Source: JBCFBK01 sp038562555
GTDB taxonomy: Bacteria > Bacteroidota > Bacteroidia > Bacteroidales > Prolixibacteraceae
DNA: 64,000 nt
Reading direction: 5' to 3'
NCBI GenBank assembly: GCA_038562555.1
Contig: JBCFBK010000022.1
Coordinates: 16,947 to 80,946 of the forward strand
Made by a program: the position numbers and the translations under genes. This document shows positions 7,946-17,687 of the stretch, piece after piece; positions within the stretch are counted from its first letter, which is position 1, and each line of letters opens with the position of its first letter. The notes beneath the pieces were generated by a model. It was not told the DNA's origin, did no database searches, and saw only the letters and a list, made by a program, of their open reading frames with translations.

Positions 7946-9856
7946 TTATTTCCCCGCGCTATTACTGATTGTAAAGACATATTTCCCTGAAAGCTGCATC
8001 TGTTTGGCATTCAATGACAACCGGTAAATCTGTTCACCCCAGACATTTGACAAGCGCTTGTCGGTCAATGGTATTCCTTTTACATCAGGTGTAAATTGAT
8101 CATCATTGTATGCCATTTTCAGCATGGTCCCGTCTTTTTCAAGGATCACGATTCCGGGTACAGAGATATCGGGCTTTGCCCACATAAGGAAATTCACCTG
8201 ATTCAGCTCTTTTGTTTCACTTAACCGGAATTCATCCTGAATGGTCAATCCGCCTTTTGATTCCAGCAGATAAGTTCGCTCCCACTTTTCCACTGCAGCC
8301 TCATCCGGATAAGCTTTTGCCAGTTCGAGTGAAAACCGTGACCGCTTCACATCAAACGATGCCCCTTCGGCCTTGTATTGGGCCCCAGGCGACTGGGATA
8401 CCCCGTTGATCATAGGTAAATTGTGGTAATCGCTCTGCATGGTCCAAATGTTGTATCGTTCGCTGCTGAATGTCTGCCGGGTATAAATGCCCACTCCTGC
8501 ATCGATAATTACAGGAACTTGATTAAAATAAAGAATGAAAGAGCCAACATCATTATGATTGTGACTTTCGTTATTATAACCTCCTTTTGCTGCGAAAAAA
8601 AATCCGGACTGATCACGCATATAGCAAAACTCTGTCTGGGGATACCAGACTGAATTGATCTGAGGCAGCGCCGCCGGGGTATTTACCATGTCTTCATGGA
8701 AATACAGGTTTTCCAGGGTTCTGTACATATCGCGCCCGGCGTCATAAACAAGCTTTTTATCCTGCCCGTACAACCAGGCCGCAAACTGTTGCATTTTACG
8801 GCTCTGAACTGCTTTCCCGTAACGAAAAATCAGTCCTCTGTCTCCACCTCCTCTGGCCGAAGCATCAGCAAAGTTTACGACCCAGCCGTTACCGATATAC
8901 GAATTTGTAATGTACTCTCCCATACTCCTGATCAGGGGCAAATCAAAAACAGCTACTTTTCCGACTGTAGCTGTATTTAAGAGTTGCAGGTAATCATAGA
9001 GTTTCCCGGCTGCTAGTCCCCAATAGGAAGGACCTTCTTCACAGGCCCCATCGCTTTTTACGTAATTGATGTATTTATCGACTGAGATCATCGTGCGGTA
9101 AACAGCTTCAGCCAGTTTAACCGGATCATTTTCCATCAATAAAAAACAGGATAATACGTTAAAATTACACCAGGGATTCCAGTTGTTGACCATGGTTGTT
9201 GGAGTTGCATTAAATCCCTGCCACCAAAAGTCGTCCCGGTTCATATAGGGATCGAGAACCCGCCTCCGGACGTTCTCCTGCAACCGTTCTGAGACCAAAG
9301 GATTCACCTTGTCCAGTTCATTCTTCAGAAAATAATAAGTCCATGCCAGGAAAGATCCCAGATCTCCGGTAGTGAGATCAATGACAGGATCCTGGTATGA
9401 AGGTAATCCAACAACAGCCGATAAAGCCCATGATGTCATCTCGCAGGTATACCACACCCCGTTTATGATCTGGTCGATGAAACGGCCCTTTCCTTCAGCC
9501 AGTTCCGCGAGCACCAGGGAGGCCAGGGCTGTATTGTTTTCGCCAAAAGGTTCTTCCATCACCTGCCTTGACCCGCTCCTTCCGAATTCCAGGTATTCCG
9601 TGGCCTTAACCACCTTCCATTCGTAAGAAAGCGCCTCTTCCCCTTTTTTGATCATGTGATCCTTAAATTCTCCGGTCAGGGCATCCCATCCTTTACGGTC
9701 AGTGTATTCAGGGTATTTTACCCATTTTTGATCCAGGACCAGCCAGTTTTTCAGCCCGGCAAGAGGCGCTTTCTGTTGAAGAATATCTCTGTACTCATGG
9801 CCCGTACTTAAAAGCGTACTGATAAACAGCAAAATAAAAAATATGATTTTTCTCAT
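7946..9856 (-). CDS. Heparinase II/III-type polysaccharide lyase, paralogue 1
   Basis: 636 residues with a Sec signal peptide. An alpha/alpha toroid N-terminal half carries NNWNPWCNFN (about 224-233) and DGACEEGPSYWG (269-280), which supplies the probable catalytic Tyr278. The C-terminal beta-sandwich (heparinase II/III-like, PF07940) contains SHNHNDVGSF (431-440) with the catalytic or metal-associated His, and YHNLPMING (477-485). The family cleaves uronic-acid-containing polysaccharides by beta-elimination. Architecture resembles PL21/PL33/PL37-like enzymes, but I cannot assign a PL family with certainty. It is the most divergent of three paralogues in the window. It is the first enzyme gene after the SusD and the hairpin at 9879, and precedes a GH105. 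Confidence 0.87.
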   Translation of the reverse strand: MRKIIFFILLFISTLLSTGHEYRDILQQKAPLAGLKNWLVLDQKWVKYPEYTDRKGWDALTGEFKDHMIKKGEEALSYEWKVVKATEYLEFGRSGSRQVMEEPFGENNTALASLVLAELAEGKGRFIDQIINGVWYTCEMTSWALSAVVGLPSYQDPVIDLTTGDLGSFLAWTYYFLKNELDKVNPLVSERLQENVRRRVLDPYMNRDDFWWQGFNATPTTMVNNWNPWCNFNVLSCFLLMENDPVKLAEAVYRTMISVDKYINYVKSDGACEEGPSYWGLAAGKLYDYLQLLNTATVGKVAVFDLPLIRSMGEYITNSYIGNGWVVNFADASARGGGDRGLIFRYGKAVQSRKMQQFAAWLYGQDKKLVYDAGRDMYRTLENLYFHEDMVNTPAALPQINSVWYPQTEFCYMRDQSGFFFAAKGGYNNESHNHNDVGSFILYFNQVPVIIDAGVGIYTRQTFSSERYNIWTMQSDYHNLPMINGVSQSPGAQYKAEGASFDVKRSRFSLELAKAYPDEAAVEKWERTYLLESKGGLTIQDEFRLSETKELNQVNFLMWAKPDISVPGIVILEKDGTMLKMAYNDDQFTPDVKGIPLTDKRLSNVWGEQIYRLSLNAKQMQLSGKYVFTISNSAGK

Positions 9857-9878
9857 TACTGATCAAATTAAAATCATT

Positions 9879-9915
9879 AAAAAGGAACCTGCCGCGCATG
9901 TACAGGCTCCTTTTT
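9879..9915 (-). terminator. Hairpin terminator/attenuator between susD and the lyase gene
   Basis: Arms 9879-9891 and 9903-9915 form a 13-bp stem that is fully paired only in minus-strand RNA, where the single irregular position is a G-U wobble; on the plus strand it is an A-C mismatch. A run of five T follows on the minus strand. It sits between the SusD stop and the lyase start, so it would reduce expression of the enzymes relative to the SusC/SusD pair. Confidence 0.75.
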
Positions 9916-9994
9916 CAACCGGATTCTTTCCTGTTTTATCCGTTCAACAACAGGATCGGACTTGTCAATTTATGATCAAACAGATCCTGCTTTA

Positions 9995-11716
9995 TTATTC
10001 CCATCCCGGATTTTGGGTAAGGTTGGAATTCTGATCCATTTCTGTTTGGGGAATAGGCCAGAGGTAATCTCTTTCGCGCACCACTTTGGTATAATAAGTT
10101 TTGCCGGTAAAGCCTTTTTCAGCTTTCCCGTTCAGCGTTTCCAGCAATCCCCAGCGTTTGAAATCTCCAAAACGATGTCCTTCTGCAGCCAGTTCCACGG
10201 CGCGTTCATGTTTGATCCGTTCAAACACCTGATCCTTACCGGAAGCGGACAGCCAGGCCGGACCGCTGTTGATACCGGGCATTCCCACCCGGCTGCGCAC
10301 TTCATTGATCAGATCGACTGCATCATCCTGATGTTCCATTTCATTGTAACATTCTGCCAGCATCAGCAAAACATCTGCGTAGCGGATCAAAGGAAAGTTG
10401 ATTGGAGTATCTGCCCGGTTATTAATAGCGCCGTCCATGTCGTACTCTGCAACAAATTTGCGCCACAGATAAATATCCCAGCTGTTATTAACACGAATAA
10501 AACCATTCGCCTCATTTACCCCGGTTGCAATCACATATTCACAGTCTTTTTTCGCGTTGGAGACCCATCCTTTGTATTGTGTATAAGGAAGAATAAGCGA
10601 TTGCTGCATTCGCGGATCGCGCTGGCTGTACATTTGAAGTAAAGTTTCTTTTGTACCCGGATATGCGGCGACCGTTTTTTTATCGGACGACAGCGTAGCA
10701 CGGAAGGTGGCATCCTGAACAGCGGCACTCGTTGTAAAACCGGGAACCCAATCTTCCCAGCTGAACGGCTTTCCGTCTGTATATTCATAGGAATCAACAA
10801 AATCAGTGGCTACTGTCACATTATCCCAGCAACTGCCGAAGGACGAACGGGTTCCCATATAAAATGTGGTAGGCATACCATAATCCTGTCCTACGCCGCC
10901 AATATTCTGAACAGCAAAAATCATTTCGTTACTGGCATCACCTTCCGGTTTAAAGAGGTTCTCATAGCTAGGGTAAAGGGCATATTTCCCACCCGAGACA
11001 ACTGCTTCAAACTGGGCGGCTGCTTCAGCATACTGCTTATTGAAGAGTAGTACTTTCCCTTTCAATGCCTGAGCCGCCCCTTTTGTGGCACGGCCATAAT
11101 CGGATGTTCCCCATTCTCCTTCCACTGGTAATGAAGCAATTGCTGCATCCAGGTCGGAAAGAATAAATGCACGCACTTGTTCAGCAGTGCTTCTGGGTTC
11201 CATCATATTGCTGAAACTTTCAGATATCACCACTGTCTCATCATACAGTGGTACACCTCCGAAGAAATCCAGCAGCTGAAAGTAGAAAAGCGCACGCATA
11301 AACTTAGCTTCAGCAAGATACTGTGTTTTCAGTCCGGCACTCATTTCATCCTCATCTATATTCCCAATATTCTGCATGACCAGATTAGCCCGGGCAATCC
11401 CTTCATATAAAGTCTTCCACTTACCGGTAACCTGATCTGTCGTCGCGGTATAGGTCCCCCGGGCAATTACATCATAGGAAGCTCCATCATAGCCTGTTCC
11501 TATATCTGACAGACAATCCAGTCCAAAAACGATCCCAAAGACATAGTTACTTTGCAGGGTGCTATATACCCCAGCCATCGCCTGATCGGCATGTTCCTTC
11601 GTCTGCCAGAATGTCCCGGCGCTCAATTTATCATTGGGGTATCTGTCAAGCTCATAACATCCGTTGAATATCATAAGAAAGACAAGCGAATTGATAAGAT
11701 ATTTTTTATTTTTCAT
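9995..11716 (-). CDS. SusD/RagB family glycan-binding lipoprotein (second module)
   Basis: 573 residues. The signal peptide ends in a lipobox (MIFNGC, Cys20), and the mature protein starts YELDRYPNDKLSAGTFWQT, typical of RagB/SusD N-termini. The C-terminal half holds the usual FPLIRYADVLLMLAECYNE and ERAVELAAEGHRFGDFKRW blocks of PF07980. It forms the lid of the SusC porin encoded 14 bp upstream and binds the incoming oligosaccharide. Conserved pairing, normal length and complete C-terminus suggest it is functional. A strong hairpin separates it from the downstream lyase. Confidence 0.95.
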   Translation of the reverse strand: MKNKKYLINSLVFLMIFNGCYELDRYPNDKLSAGTFWQTKEHADQAMAGVYSTLQSNYVFGIVFGLDCLSDIGTGYDGASYDVIARGTYTATTDQVTGKWKTLYEGIARANLVMQNIGNIDEDEMSAGLKTQYLAEAKFMRALFYFQLLDFFGGVPLYDETVVISESFSNMMEPRSTAEQVRAFILSDLDAAIASLPVEGEWGTSDYGRATKGAAQALKGKVLLFNKQYAEAAAQFEAVVSGGKYALYPSYENLFKPEGDASNEMIFAVQNIGGVGQDYGMPTTFYMGTRSSFGSCWDNVTVATDFVDSYEYTDGKPFSWEDWVPGFTTSAAVQDATFRATLSSDKKTVAAYPGTKETLLQMYSQRDPRMQQSLILPYTQYKGWVSNAKKDCEYVIATGVNEANGFIRVNNSWDIYLWRKFVAEYDMDGAINNRADTPINFPLIRYADVLLMLAECYNEMEHQDDAVDLINEVRSRVGMPGINSGPAWLSASGKDQVFERIKHERAVELAAEGHRFGDFKRWGLLETLNGKAEKGFTGKTYYTKVVRERDYLWPIPQTEMDQNSNLTQNPGWE

Positions 11717-11730
11717 ACGTCAATGATCTG

Positions 11731-14700
11731 TTAAAATGTTAAATTGATACCCACTACAGCCTGTTTCATGGAAGGATAGGCCATGCCGTTCACTTCAGGG
11801 TCAAATCCTTTATAAGAGGTGAAGGTGATAAAATTCTCCAGGCTTCCATAAATCCGAAGCCGTTCAACAAACATCCTTCTTATCAATGATTTGGGCAAGG
11901 TATATCCCAACTGAATATTCCTGATTTTCAGATAGGATTTATTTTCCAGGTAAAAATCGGAAGCCTGTGTATTACGTGTATCCGAATATTGAAGCAAACG
12001 GGGATAAGTAGCGTCGGTGCGACCTTCGTACCAGCGCCCTTCAACAACTTCCTGATTTAGTTGGTATCCATAACGAACTGTCGGTGTATTATACTGAGCG
12101 TGTTGCCAATACACGTTTACCCCAGTTACTCCCTGTAATAAAACAGCCAGGTCAAAACCTTTATATCCCAGGGAGGTATTTAACCCAAACATATATTTCG
12201 GGTTATTACCATCGCTGACCACTTCCCGGTCATCACTGTTAACAATTCCTTCCCCGGTAATGTCCTTATAGAGCAAATCTCCCTTTTTGGGGGTTCCAAA
12301 AGCAGCAAAGGCATTGGCATTTTCGGCAAGCATATCCTGTACAATAGCCAGATCTTCATCCGTTTGAATAATCCGGTCCACCCGCAGCATGTATTGGGCG
12401 TTGATGGGATATCCTTCCCTGAGATAATTGACCCCGTCAAGAGAGTAATCATCCCCTTTGAACTTATTTACTTTATTTTTCACGTACGTAATGTTCCCGT
12501 TGATCCCATAGCTGAAATCGCCGGCTTTATCCTGCCATCCCAATGTCAGCTCAATCCCTTTATTGGTTACCGTTGCAGAATTTTGTCTTGGAAGGGTACT
12601 GGTTCCATGCACCAACGGAGCCGGTAAATCAATCAATATATCCTCGGTTTTTTTATTGAACACATCAACTGTTCCACTCAGCCGATTGTCCATTACACCG
12701 AAGTCGACGCCTAAATTCGTCACATAAGTGGTTTCCCAGGTAAGCAGGGCATTGGCGAGTTTCAACTGAGCCAAACCAACGACCATGGCGTTACCCCATG
12801 AATAATTTGAAGGTTCAAACACGGACTGTGCCGCATAATTGTTCAGGTTCGGGTTACTATCCAATGCATTGTTTCCCAGCGAACCATAGGAAGCCCTGAG
12901 TTTCAGACTGCTTAACCACCTGGCAGTCAATGTCTGCATAAACTCTTCCTGGTCAATACGCCATGCAACGGAAGCGGAGGGGAAATATCCCCAACGGTTA
13001 CCTTTCAAAAAACGGGAAGAAGCATCGGCACGAAGATTAAATTCAAGCAGGTATTTATTTACCCAGCCCAGGTTCATACGGCCAAAGTAAGAATGCATGG
13101 CCCATTCTGTTGCCGATCCGCTGGAAGTTGCTTCACCGGTTGCAGCGTCAATTGCGGTCAGTTTCGGATCGATCAGATCGTAGCGGGTTGTGGCGAAATT
13201 TTTGGTCAGGTATTGTTCCTGGCTGGCACCTGCCATCACACCGAAATCAAGCCTGTCATCAAAAAATTTATTCTCATAACGGGCCACTACATCTCCAAAA
13301 TGCCGGATTATTTTGCTGTCTTTATTCGTCACATAAGTCTTACCAGAGCCAACAAGGGTGACCGTGTTTGTAAGAAAGTTCCAGCCGTCCAGGAAGTTCG
13401 GCGTCTTCTCCAATTGTTCATCAGTAAAATCATAATTAAAAGAACCGGTTACCGAGAATCCTTTAAACGGGATCAGCGTTCCGAAGAAACGGGTGCGCAT
13501 GTTATGTTTCGCATAGTTTCCTGAAACTGAGTTTAAGTTACGGAGCGGGTTGTTGTTACTCGACTGAGGATCATCTTCCGAATTATTCACCGCTCCGTAA
13601 CGACCATCAGGAGCACGAAATACCATTCCCGGTGTCGTTGCCGAAGTATAAGCAAATACACCGGAGGAACTTTCAATATTATCTGTTCCCACGTCCAGAT
13701 CAGAAAAATAACCATTGACGTTGGCCCCTAATTTCAACCAGGGACGAACATCCCCTTCAATATTGAAACGGCCGCTATATTTTTCCTGACCTGAATTTTC
13801 CATTACTCCGGGGTGGTTTAGGTAACCAAATGAAGAATAAAACCGGATCTTATCGCTTCCGCCGCTCATCGAGATCACATGATTGGTGGCAACAGAAGTT
13901 TCGAAGGTTGCATCGATCCAGTCGGTATTCGGATAAAGCAACGGGTCGGTCCCGTTTCTCCAGGCATCGATCATTCCCTGAGAGAACAATGTTGCCAGGT
14001 TAGAATTTGCATATCCTTCATTCATGTATTCCATGTAGTCGGCATAATTGGAAACCGGATCCAGCGTTTTCCGGATGGATTCAAACGACACATACCCATT
14101 GTAGTCAAGTTTTAGTGTACCCTCTTTCCCTTGCTTGGTGGTGATCAGGATAACGCCATTAGCAGCCCTTGAACCGTAAATAGAAGCAGAAGAAGCATCT
14201 TTCAAAACGGAAATAGACGCGACATCCTGGGGATTGACCGAATTTATTGCCGCCTCCACGCCGTCAATAATAATTAAAGGAGAAGAAGTATTCAATGTAC
14301 CCTGGCCACGGACCATAATCGTTGCATCATCATTCCCGGGACGATTGCTTGCTGAAGTTACCGATACTCCGGCAGCCAGCCCGGACAATACATTCGAGAT
14401 ATTGGTGACCGGACGGCTTTCCGTCAGTTCGCTCACATTGACAGAAGCTACAGCGCCTGATAAATTGACCTTCTTTTGCACCCCATATCCAATAGCCACC
14501 ACTTCTTCAATACCAATGGCTTCTTCCGACAAAACAACATCGACTTTTGCCCTTCCCGAAACCTGAACTTCCTGAGTTCTCATTCCAACAAAAGAAAAAA
14601 CCAGGGTAGCGTCTGAAGGAACATTGGCAAGCAAAAAACTTCCATTAGTATCAGTAATTGAGCCAGTATTTGTTCCCTTTATAACCACTGTTACTCCCGG

Positions 14701-15145
14701 AAGGGGCTGCCCGGAAGAATCTTTGACCGTACCTGACAAAGATTTGCTCTGAACGGATACGATGGCTCCATCTGCAGGCGAAAGAATAATCCTTCTGTCA
14801 GAGACCGTATAAGTCACATCCTGTTCCTGAAAAATTACCTTCAGAAGATCCTGAATGTTCTTGTCTTTGGCATTAATACTAATTTTCTTATAAACATCTA
14901 CAAACTCATTATTGTAGATAAAAAAATACCCGCTTCGTTCTTCTATTTCCTGTAAAACATCCTTGATCAACGCATTCTGCCTGCTAATTGTGAATGTTTT
15001 ATTCTGAGAAAAGGTCCCCGAAGCGATCAACGTAAACGTCGAAACAAAAAAGAAAAAAGTTGTCAATTTCATAGCGCACAAAACTTTGTTCCACGGAATA
15101 CCATCCGGTATNNNNNNNNNNTCCTTCCTTGTTAGTTTTTTTCAT
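11731..15145 (-). CDS. SusC-like TonB-dependent receptor with STN domain, interrupted by an assembly gap
   Basis: From a TTG at 15081 the product has 1116 residues, but the frame stays open upstream (IPDGIPWNKVLCAMKLTTFF) into the 10 Ns. Beyond them ATG at 15145 reads MKKTNKEG. Together these give the usual SusC N-terminus, so the start is most likely 15145 and the gap size is not exactly 10 because the frames disagree by one base. Order: signal peptide; STN domain (about 28-102), which contacts FecR; carboxypeptidase-like domain with SGTVKDSSGQPLPGVTVVI (about 114-190); plug with VLKDASSASIYGSRAANGVI; and a 22-strand barrel ending GINLTF. The STN domain and the upstream FecR/ECF pair point to trans-envelope signalling. 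It imports oligosaccharides with SusD 14 bp downstream. Confidence 0.93.
15112..15121. other. Assembly gap (10 Ns) inside the susC 5' region
   Basis: Ten undetermined bases. Sequence on both sides belongs to one SusC N-terminus, in frames offset by one base, so the true gap length must be a multiple of three (for example 9 or 12) if the gene is intact. The run is a scaffolding placeholder and shows that the contig is a draft. Confidence 0.95.
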
Positions 15146-15205
15146 ACATTTGAATTGAAAGTTTTAACTAAAATTTTTATGTCTGTTCTAGCAGACATTC
15201 TGTCG

Positions 15206-15233
15206 ACAGGAAGATGTTCCACCATCTTCCTGT
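15206..15233. terminator. Hairpin between fecR and susC (second module)
   Basis: An 11-bp perfect stem (15206-15216 with 15223-15233) has a 6-nt loop, and beside it lies a second small stem (15181-15196). It is located in the 134-bp spacer between the FecR stop and the SusC start. No long T tract follows on the minus strand, so it may be a weak terminator or a 5'-leader structure that separates regulator from transporter expression. Confidence 0.5.
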
Positions 15234-15279
15234 TTTCATGGTTAGGCATGGGATTTTGGGTTCTACATTAGCTTCTCAT

Positions 15280-16317
15280 TTATCTATGTTTTAAGATTAT
15301 AATTCGTTTGGAATATTCTCCCTGATCATTTTTGATACCAGGTTTTATGGCATAGTGCAAAGGTGAGGTCAGACTAAACGCATTCAGGATCTCTTCCAGT
15401 GGTTCGTCCACAAACGTACCGGTGAACCGGTAGTTCAGCAACTGTTGATCCTGCACCCGGATTTCAACGTGGTACCAGTTTTCCAACCGTTGTATGACAT
15501 CGCGGATCGGGTCATCTGCAAATATCATTTTACCTTCGGTCCATCCGATATATTTTTCAGGATTGTCAAGCGATTCTTTTAACAGACTATTTGTTGTTAT
15601 GTTAAACCGGGCCAATTCATTAGGACTGAGGATCAGATCGTTTGCTGATTTTTTGCCCGATCCGGAGTGCACAGCCACTTTCCCTTCGATCAGCGCCACC
15701 TCAATCTGCGAATCGGGATGACAGGCATTCACATTAAATGCTGTACCAAGCGCTTCCACAAAAAGCTTCCCTGCATCAACAATAAAAGGACTTCCCGGAT
15801 CTTTGGCAACTTTAAAATATCCTTCACCCTTTAATTTTACTTTTCGCTCTTTGTTTTGTCCCAGTTGGCTTGAAAAACGCAAGGAACTTCCGGAATTTAA
15901 AAACACAACTGAGCCATCAGGCAAATCGATACTGGTCCTTGTACCATGGGCAGCAACGACCTCTTCGTAATATTCATGAGACGATCCTTCAGAAAAAAAA
16001 TAAGTATAGAGTCCGGAAAACAATACCGATAATAAAAGAATTGCAGCAACCTGGCCGAACCAGCTCAATTGGGGAACTTTTCGCTTTATTATACCTCCTC
16101 TGACATGGACTTCAGAAAGGGCCTTAACCGCATCAATACGTACCGGAAACTGAAGCCTGCCGGATTGTTTCCATAACTCAGCAAGATCATTAAATTCATT
16201 TTTATTTCTTTCACTTTCGGATTTCCAGCTTTCCAGGATCACAGATTCCTTATCCGTGATATCCCCCTGAAGATTTTTCGCAATAAGGGTATAGATCTGT
16301 TCCTCTTCCATGCTCAT
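15280..16317 (-). CDS. FecR-family anti-sigma factor (DUF4974 type)
   Basis: I start it at ATG 16317 (MSMEEEQIYTLIAK), giving 345 residues; a longer frame begins at a GTG at 16365 with an unlikely leader. A cytoplasmic N-terminal domain (to about 90) binds the sigma factor. One transmembrane helix (QVAAILLLSVLFSGLYTYFF) crosses the inner membrane. The periplasmic FecR domain has HGTRTSIDLPDGSVVFLNSG and RKVKLKGEGYFKVAKDPGSP, and the C-terminal DUF4974 domain ends the protein. It would be inhibited or activated by the STN domain of the SusC encoded next to it when substrate binds. It lies 66 bp downstream of its ECF sigma gene, in the same operon. Confidence 0.93.
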   Translation of the reverse strand: MSMEEEQIYTLIAKNLQGDITDKESVILESWKSESERNKNEFNDLAELWKQSGRLQFPVRIDAVKALSEVHVRGGIIKRKVPQLSWFGQVAAILLLSVLFSGLYTYFFSEGSSHEYYEEVVAAHGTRTSIDLPDGSVVFLNSGSSLRFSSQLGQNKERKVKLKGEGYFKVAKDPGSPFIVDAGKLFVEALGTAFNVNACHPDSQIEVALIEGKVAVHSGSGKKSANDLILSPNELARFNITTNSLLKESLDNPEKYIGWTEGKMIFADDPIRDVIQRLENWYHVEIRVQDQQLLNYRFTGTFVDEPLEEILNAFSLTSPLHYAIKPGIKNDQGEYSKRIIILKHR

Positions 16318-16383
16318 TTTGTCGTGATTTACATGAATGACTCCCGAAGCAGGCAGCACCCCCACATGAAAATTGATTTTTTT

Positions 16384-17031
16384 CTAATTTTTCGTGATGC
16401 CGGTCGTATCAACGTAAACTCCAGTGGGAAGAATTCCAAAGAGGAAAAGTACCAGGTTATCCTTTAAATGAAATGAAGGTAAAAATTCCCTAAGCTCAGT
16501 CCTCAAAAACTTCAGTGATCTGCCAATTAGTGCTTCAACTCCCTTCACACTGATTCCCAGCTTATCGGCAATTTCTTTGTTGCTCAGATTTTCAAAGCGG
16601 CTTAGTTCAAAAGCCTGCCGGCAACGGTCAGGAAGCATTGACAACGCCACGACAAGGCATTCCTCAAAGTTTTTTCGGAAAATCTCATTCTCGGTCGACT
16701 CGTCGGCAATGCCCTTTTTTGAATCTTTGAAAATCAGTTTATTTTTTTTTTGATCGTGAATATAATCAAATACCTGATTCTTTACCATGATCGTTAAATA
16801 ACCCGCCAGGTTACGGATATCTCCCGACTGATGGCGACGTTCCCATAATTTGACGAATACGTTCTGTACCAGACTTTGAGAGAGGTCTGCATCTTTTACG
16901 AGCGAAAAAGCAAAACGGCAAAGATTGTCGTAATATTTTCTGAATATGACATCAAAAGCGCCGGCACTGCCTTCTTTTAACTCATTCATCAGTATGCAGT
17001 CATCAGTCATATCCGGAGATGTTCGACGCAT
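16384..17031 (-). CDS. ECF RNA polymerase sigma factor (second module)
   Basis: Region 2 covers FDVIFRKYYDNLCRFAFSLVK to about FDYIHD, and region 4 has LPDRCRQAFELSRFENLSNK followed by EIADKLGISVKGVEALI, the helix-turn-helix that reads the -35 element. ATG at 17031 is preferred (215 residues); a TTG at 17037 and an ATG at 17010 (MTDDCILMNELKEG) are alternatives. The family is the Bacteroidota sigma set paired with FecR. The FecR gene follows. A canonical housekeeping promoter lies just upstream (17054-17084), so the regulator itself is expressed by the vegetative sigma while the SusC operon is probably read by this factor. The C-terminal tail after region 4 (KDNLVLFLFGILPTGVYV) is hydrophobic, a feature seen in this family. 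Confidence 0.95.
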   Translation of the reverse strand: MRRTSPDMTDDCILMNELKEGSAGAFDVIFRKYYDNLCRFAFSLVKDADLSQSLVQNVFVKLWERRHQSGDIRNLAGYLTIMVKNQVFDYIHDQKKNKLIFKDSKKGIADESTENEIFRKNFEECLVVALSMLPDRCRQAFELSRFENLSNKEIADKLGISVKGVEALIGRSLKFLRTELREFLPSFHLKDNLVLFLFGILPTGVYVDTTGITKN

Positions 17032-17053
17032 AATCAACTCGATCTATTTTGCT

Positions 17054-17084
17054 CAAAGATAGTTGTTAGGCCGATTACTCCAAA
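17054..17084 (-). promoter_or_regulatory. Vegetative Bacteroidota promoter for the ECF sigma gene
   Basis: Minus-strand TTTG (17081-17084), 19-nt spacer, TATCTTTG (17054-17061): an exact match to the Bacteroidota -33 TTTG / -7 TAnnTTTG consensus. Predicted start of transcription is about 17047-17050, giving a leader of roughly 17 nt to ATG 17031. The -33 element lies inside the 3' end of the broken GH92-like gene. Confidence 0.8.
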
Positions 17085-17614
17085 ATTACAGACCAGTCCA
17101 TCAGTAAAAAAGTAGAAGTAGCGTTAATTAGTTCCCAGCTTTTATTCGGTTCCGGCCCTAATTCTATTTCAAGTTTTCCCCCTTTCAGAAATTCAACCAC
17201 GGGAAACTGAAAATTATTCCATTCCCTCCCGTTTAATCCGGCACTTTGAATGTAGCAATCGTCAGCATTTTTTCTTTTCGCAGTAATTTCAAATTTTGCC
17301 GTTCTCTCAGGACTATTCAGTGACGGAAATCTAAGTCGTGTTTTATCAAATAAGGGGATTCTCATAATCGACCCAGCCTGTTCCGTGCTCTCCGTGTGGC
17401 GTTATAAACCTGTAGGGGAGGGCCTTCAAAAAATTGGAATCCAGTTTATTCCAAAAGGTACCGCCGCAGACACAAAATAATCATAGCGCGATTTATGCGT
17501 GTCGATGAGCGGATCGACCAGATCAACAGGTTTTTCTTTTCCTTTATTAACGACAAACCCCGTAGAAAATACTGAAAGAACCAATAATGAAACCAGAATT
17601 TTAATCGTATGCAT
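17075..17614 (-). pseudogene. GH92-type glycosidase remnant with large internal deletion and frameshift
   Basis: The 5' piece (17426-17614) has a signal peptide and DLVDPLIDTHKSRYDYFVS then AAVPFG, the N-terminal block of GH92 exo-alpha-mannosidases. The 3' piece (17075-17365) has YIQSAGLNGREWNN and GGKLEIELGPEPNKSW, the C-terminal block of the same family. Between them only about 60 bp remain where roughly 600 residues should be. In another frame this joint reads LPYRFITPHGEHGTGWVDYE, then slips frame at a CCCC/TTT stretch. The gene is dead and its product would lack the whole catalytic domain. It follows the GH106 gene at 17688 after 73 bp and now hosts the promoter of the downstream sigma gene. 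Confidence 0.75.
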
Positions 17615-17687
17615 CGCTTTACTTGGAAATTATCTTAGTCTGTCAAAACTTCTGCAGCTCGTACAGAAATTTGCTGATCCGTATGAT

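Noticed and set aside
9962..10642. 226-codon plus-strand open frame inside the SusD gene
   Set aside because: It is antisense to a clearly coding SusD, has no recognisable motif and no signal or promoter.
15112..15121. Frameshifted (broken) susC at the N run
   Set aside because: The frame offset arises from the arbitrary length of the gap filler; both flanks otherwise fit one intact N-terminus.
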